DNA from: CBDCAS01 sp965214015
GTDB lineage: Bacteria > Pseudomonadota > Gammaproteobacteria > Coxiellales > Coxiellaceae
Assembly (NCBI GenBank): GCA_965214015.1
Contig: CBDCAS010000019.1
Span: 1 to 64,000, forward strand
Direction: 5' to 3'
DNA length: 64,000 nucleotides
The notes beneath the pieces were generated by a model. It ran no database searches. It was not told the DNA's origin and was given only the letters and a program-made list of their open reading frames with translations. Position numbers and translations under genes: made by a program. Position 1 is the stretch's first letter. Every line of letters starts with the position of its first letter. Shown here piece after piece: positions 63,231 to 64,000 of this stretch.

Positions 63231-64000
63231 CTATACGCCTATTCTCAGCTTCGATTGCATGGTTTGCTCCAACAAATGGCCAATCGAGGTATGAAATGAA
63301 TGCAACAAAGGTTGAGGATACCATCCAATCCATAGTAGAGCGATTGACAGTAGGGCAAACAGTATCAATTCAACTCCTTGAACGTCTTTTAATAGCGCTA
63401 CATTAGAATTCACTATTGGCCCAAAAAAAACTCGCTTATACATCCATAAGGTATACGCAGCACCAATCACTAAAGTAGAGGCTGCCGCCAGAGTCACCCA
63501 AAAACTCGCTTTAAAAGTGCTTAAAATAATCATAAATTCCCCAACAAAACCTGAGGTCCCTGGTAAGCCTACATTAGACATTGCAAATAACATAAAGAAT
63601 GCCGCAAATATGGGCATTGTCTTCGCAATACCCCCGAAATGTTGTATGGTTCGTGTATCCAATTGTTCGTATAAGACTCCAAACGCTAGGAACATCGCTC
63701 CTGATCCAAACGCATGTGAAATCATCTGCACCATAGCACCTTCTAAACTAAGATAGGCATCTTTATAGTTCCCTGTATGGGCAACTATGACATACACCAT
63801 AAAACAACCTAAAGTAACAAACCCCATATGAGCGACAGAGGAATAAGCAATTAGTTTTTTCATATCAGTTTGTGCTATTGCAATAAAGCCAATATACACA
63901 ATAGCAATTAAAGATAAGGCAATCATAAGCCAATCAAAGTAACGACAGGCATCAGGAACGATCGGTAAACTAAATCTTAAAAAACCATAAGCACCGAGTT
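63231..64000 (-). CDS. nuoM: NADH-quinone oxidoreductase subunit M, 3' part
   Basis: C-terminal half of the second antiporter-like complex I subunit; the open frame runs off the window end (about 256 residues visible), with LGAYGFLRFSLPIVPDACRY at the edge. The conserved QTDMKKLIAYSSVAHMGF follows, then MVQMISHAFGSGAMFLAFGV and LPGTSGFVGEFMIILSTFK. The last helix region precedes GVELILFALLSIALLWIGWY. Its stop lies two bases before nuoN. Confidence 0.96.
   Translation of the reverse strand, partial: LGAYGFLRFSLPIVPDACRYFDWLMIALSLIAIVYIGFIAIAQTDMKKLIAYSSVAHMGFVTLGCFMVYVIVAHTGNYKDAYLSLEGAMVQMISHAFGSGAMFLAFGVLYEQLDTRTIQHFGGIAKTMPIFAAFFMLFAMSNVGLPGTSGFVGEFMIILSTFKASFWVTLAAASTLVIGAAYTLWMYKRVFFGPIVNSNVALLKDVQGVELILFALLSIALLWIGWYPQPLLHSFHTSIGHLLEQTMQSKLRIGV

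Overview
This is about 64 kb of an AT-rich (roughly 40% GC by eye) gammaproteobacterial chromosome. Gene order places it: metY-rimP-nusA-infB-rbfA-truB, rpsB-tsf-pyrH-frr-uppS-cdsA, bamA-skp-lpxD-fabZ-lpxA, sdhCDAB-sucABCD and glyA-nrdR-nusB all follow the gammaproteobacterial pattern. Decaying insertion sequences, broken secreted-protein genes, a eukaryotic-type protein kinase and a 17 kDa-antigen-like lipoprotein suggest a host-associated lineage, perhaps Legionellales/Coxiellaceae-like. That placement is inference; no rRNA or species marker is present.

Layout. 1-720: tail of an IS982-type element, an orphan gene tail and tRNA-Leu(CAA). 723-5924 (minus): dnaE, ddl, rnhB. 6047-8138 (plus): a Gfo/Idh sugar-nucleotide dehydrogenase overlapping lpxB. 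8131-10080: a broken secreted beta-propeller gene, then an IS630-type remnant between two exact 67-bp direct repeats. 10107-21310 (minus): the envelope/translation block lpxA-fabZ-lpxD-skp-bamA-dxr-cdsA-uppS-frr-pyrH-tsf-rpsB, without the usual rseP before bamA. 21489-24911 (plus): map, an MFS transporter, a hairpin-rich 100-nt block, and a small ORF coupled to a DUF2335 membrane protein. 25090-34664 (minus): sdhCDAB-sucABCD, encoding succinate dehydrogenase, 2-oxoglutarate dehydrogenase E1/E2 and succinyl-CoA synthetase. 35233-37603 (plus): a DUF6680-like protein and citrate synthase. 37971-41701: a Bcp peroxiredoxin, a Ser/Thr kinase, thiL-pgpA. 41829-44894: a type II restriction-modification pair with a YhdJ-like methylase, and an IS6-family element. 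44909-49478 (minus): nusB, nrdR, glyA, radA, hemB. 49541-55699: a 163-bp MITE with TSD, a glycine-zipper lipoprotein, a truncated IS256-type transposase, and a large secreted-protein fossil carrying two IS. 55889-64000 (minus): truB, rbfA, infB, nusA, rimP, tRNA-fMet, nuoN and the 3' part of nuoM.

How it works together. Most genes are core: lipid A and outer-membrane assembly, translation start-up, isoprenoid and phospholipid precursors, the oxidative TCA half-cycle feeding complex II, and complex I. The accessory part is small but informative. Two paralogous secreted genes have both been disabled, one by an amber codon in the signal peptide and the other by a 1-bp deletion plus two related IS. 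Each IS leaves a 5-bp target duplication, and removing both restores the reading frame at the junctions. The restriction-modification island next to an IS6 element lies where nusB and thiL-pgpA have been separated and inverted relative to each other.

Limits: no searches were run. Family names rest on recognised motifs and synteny. Start codons were chosen from ribosome-binding sites, overlaps and family length.
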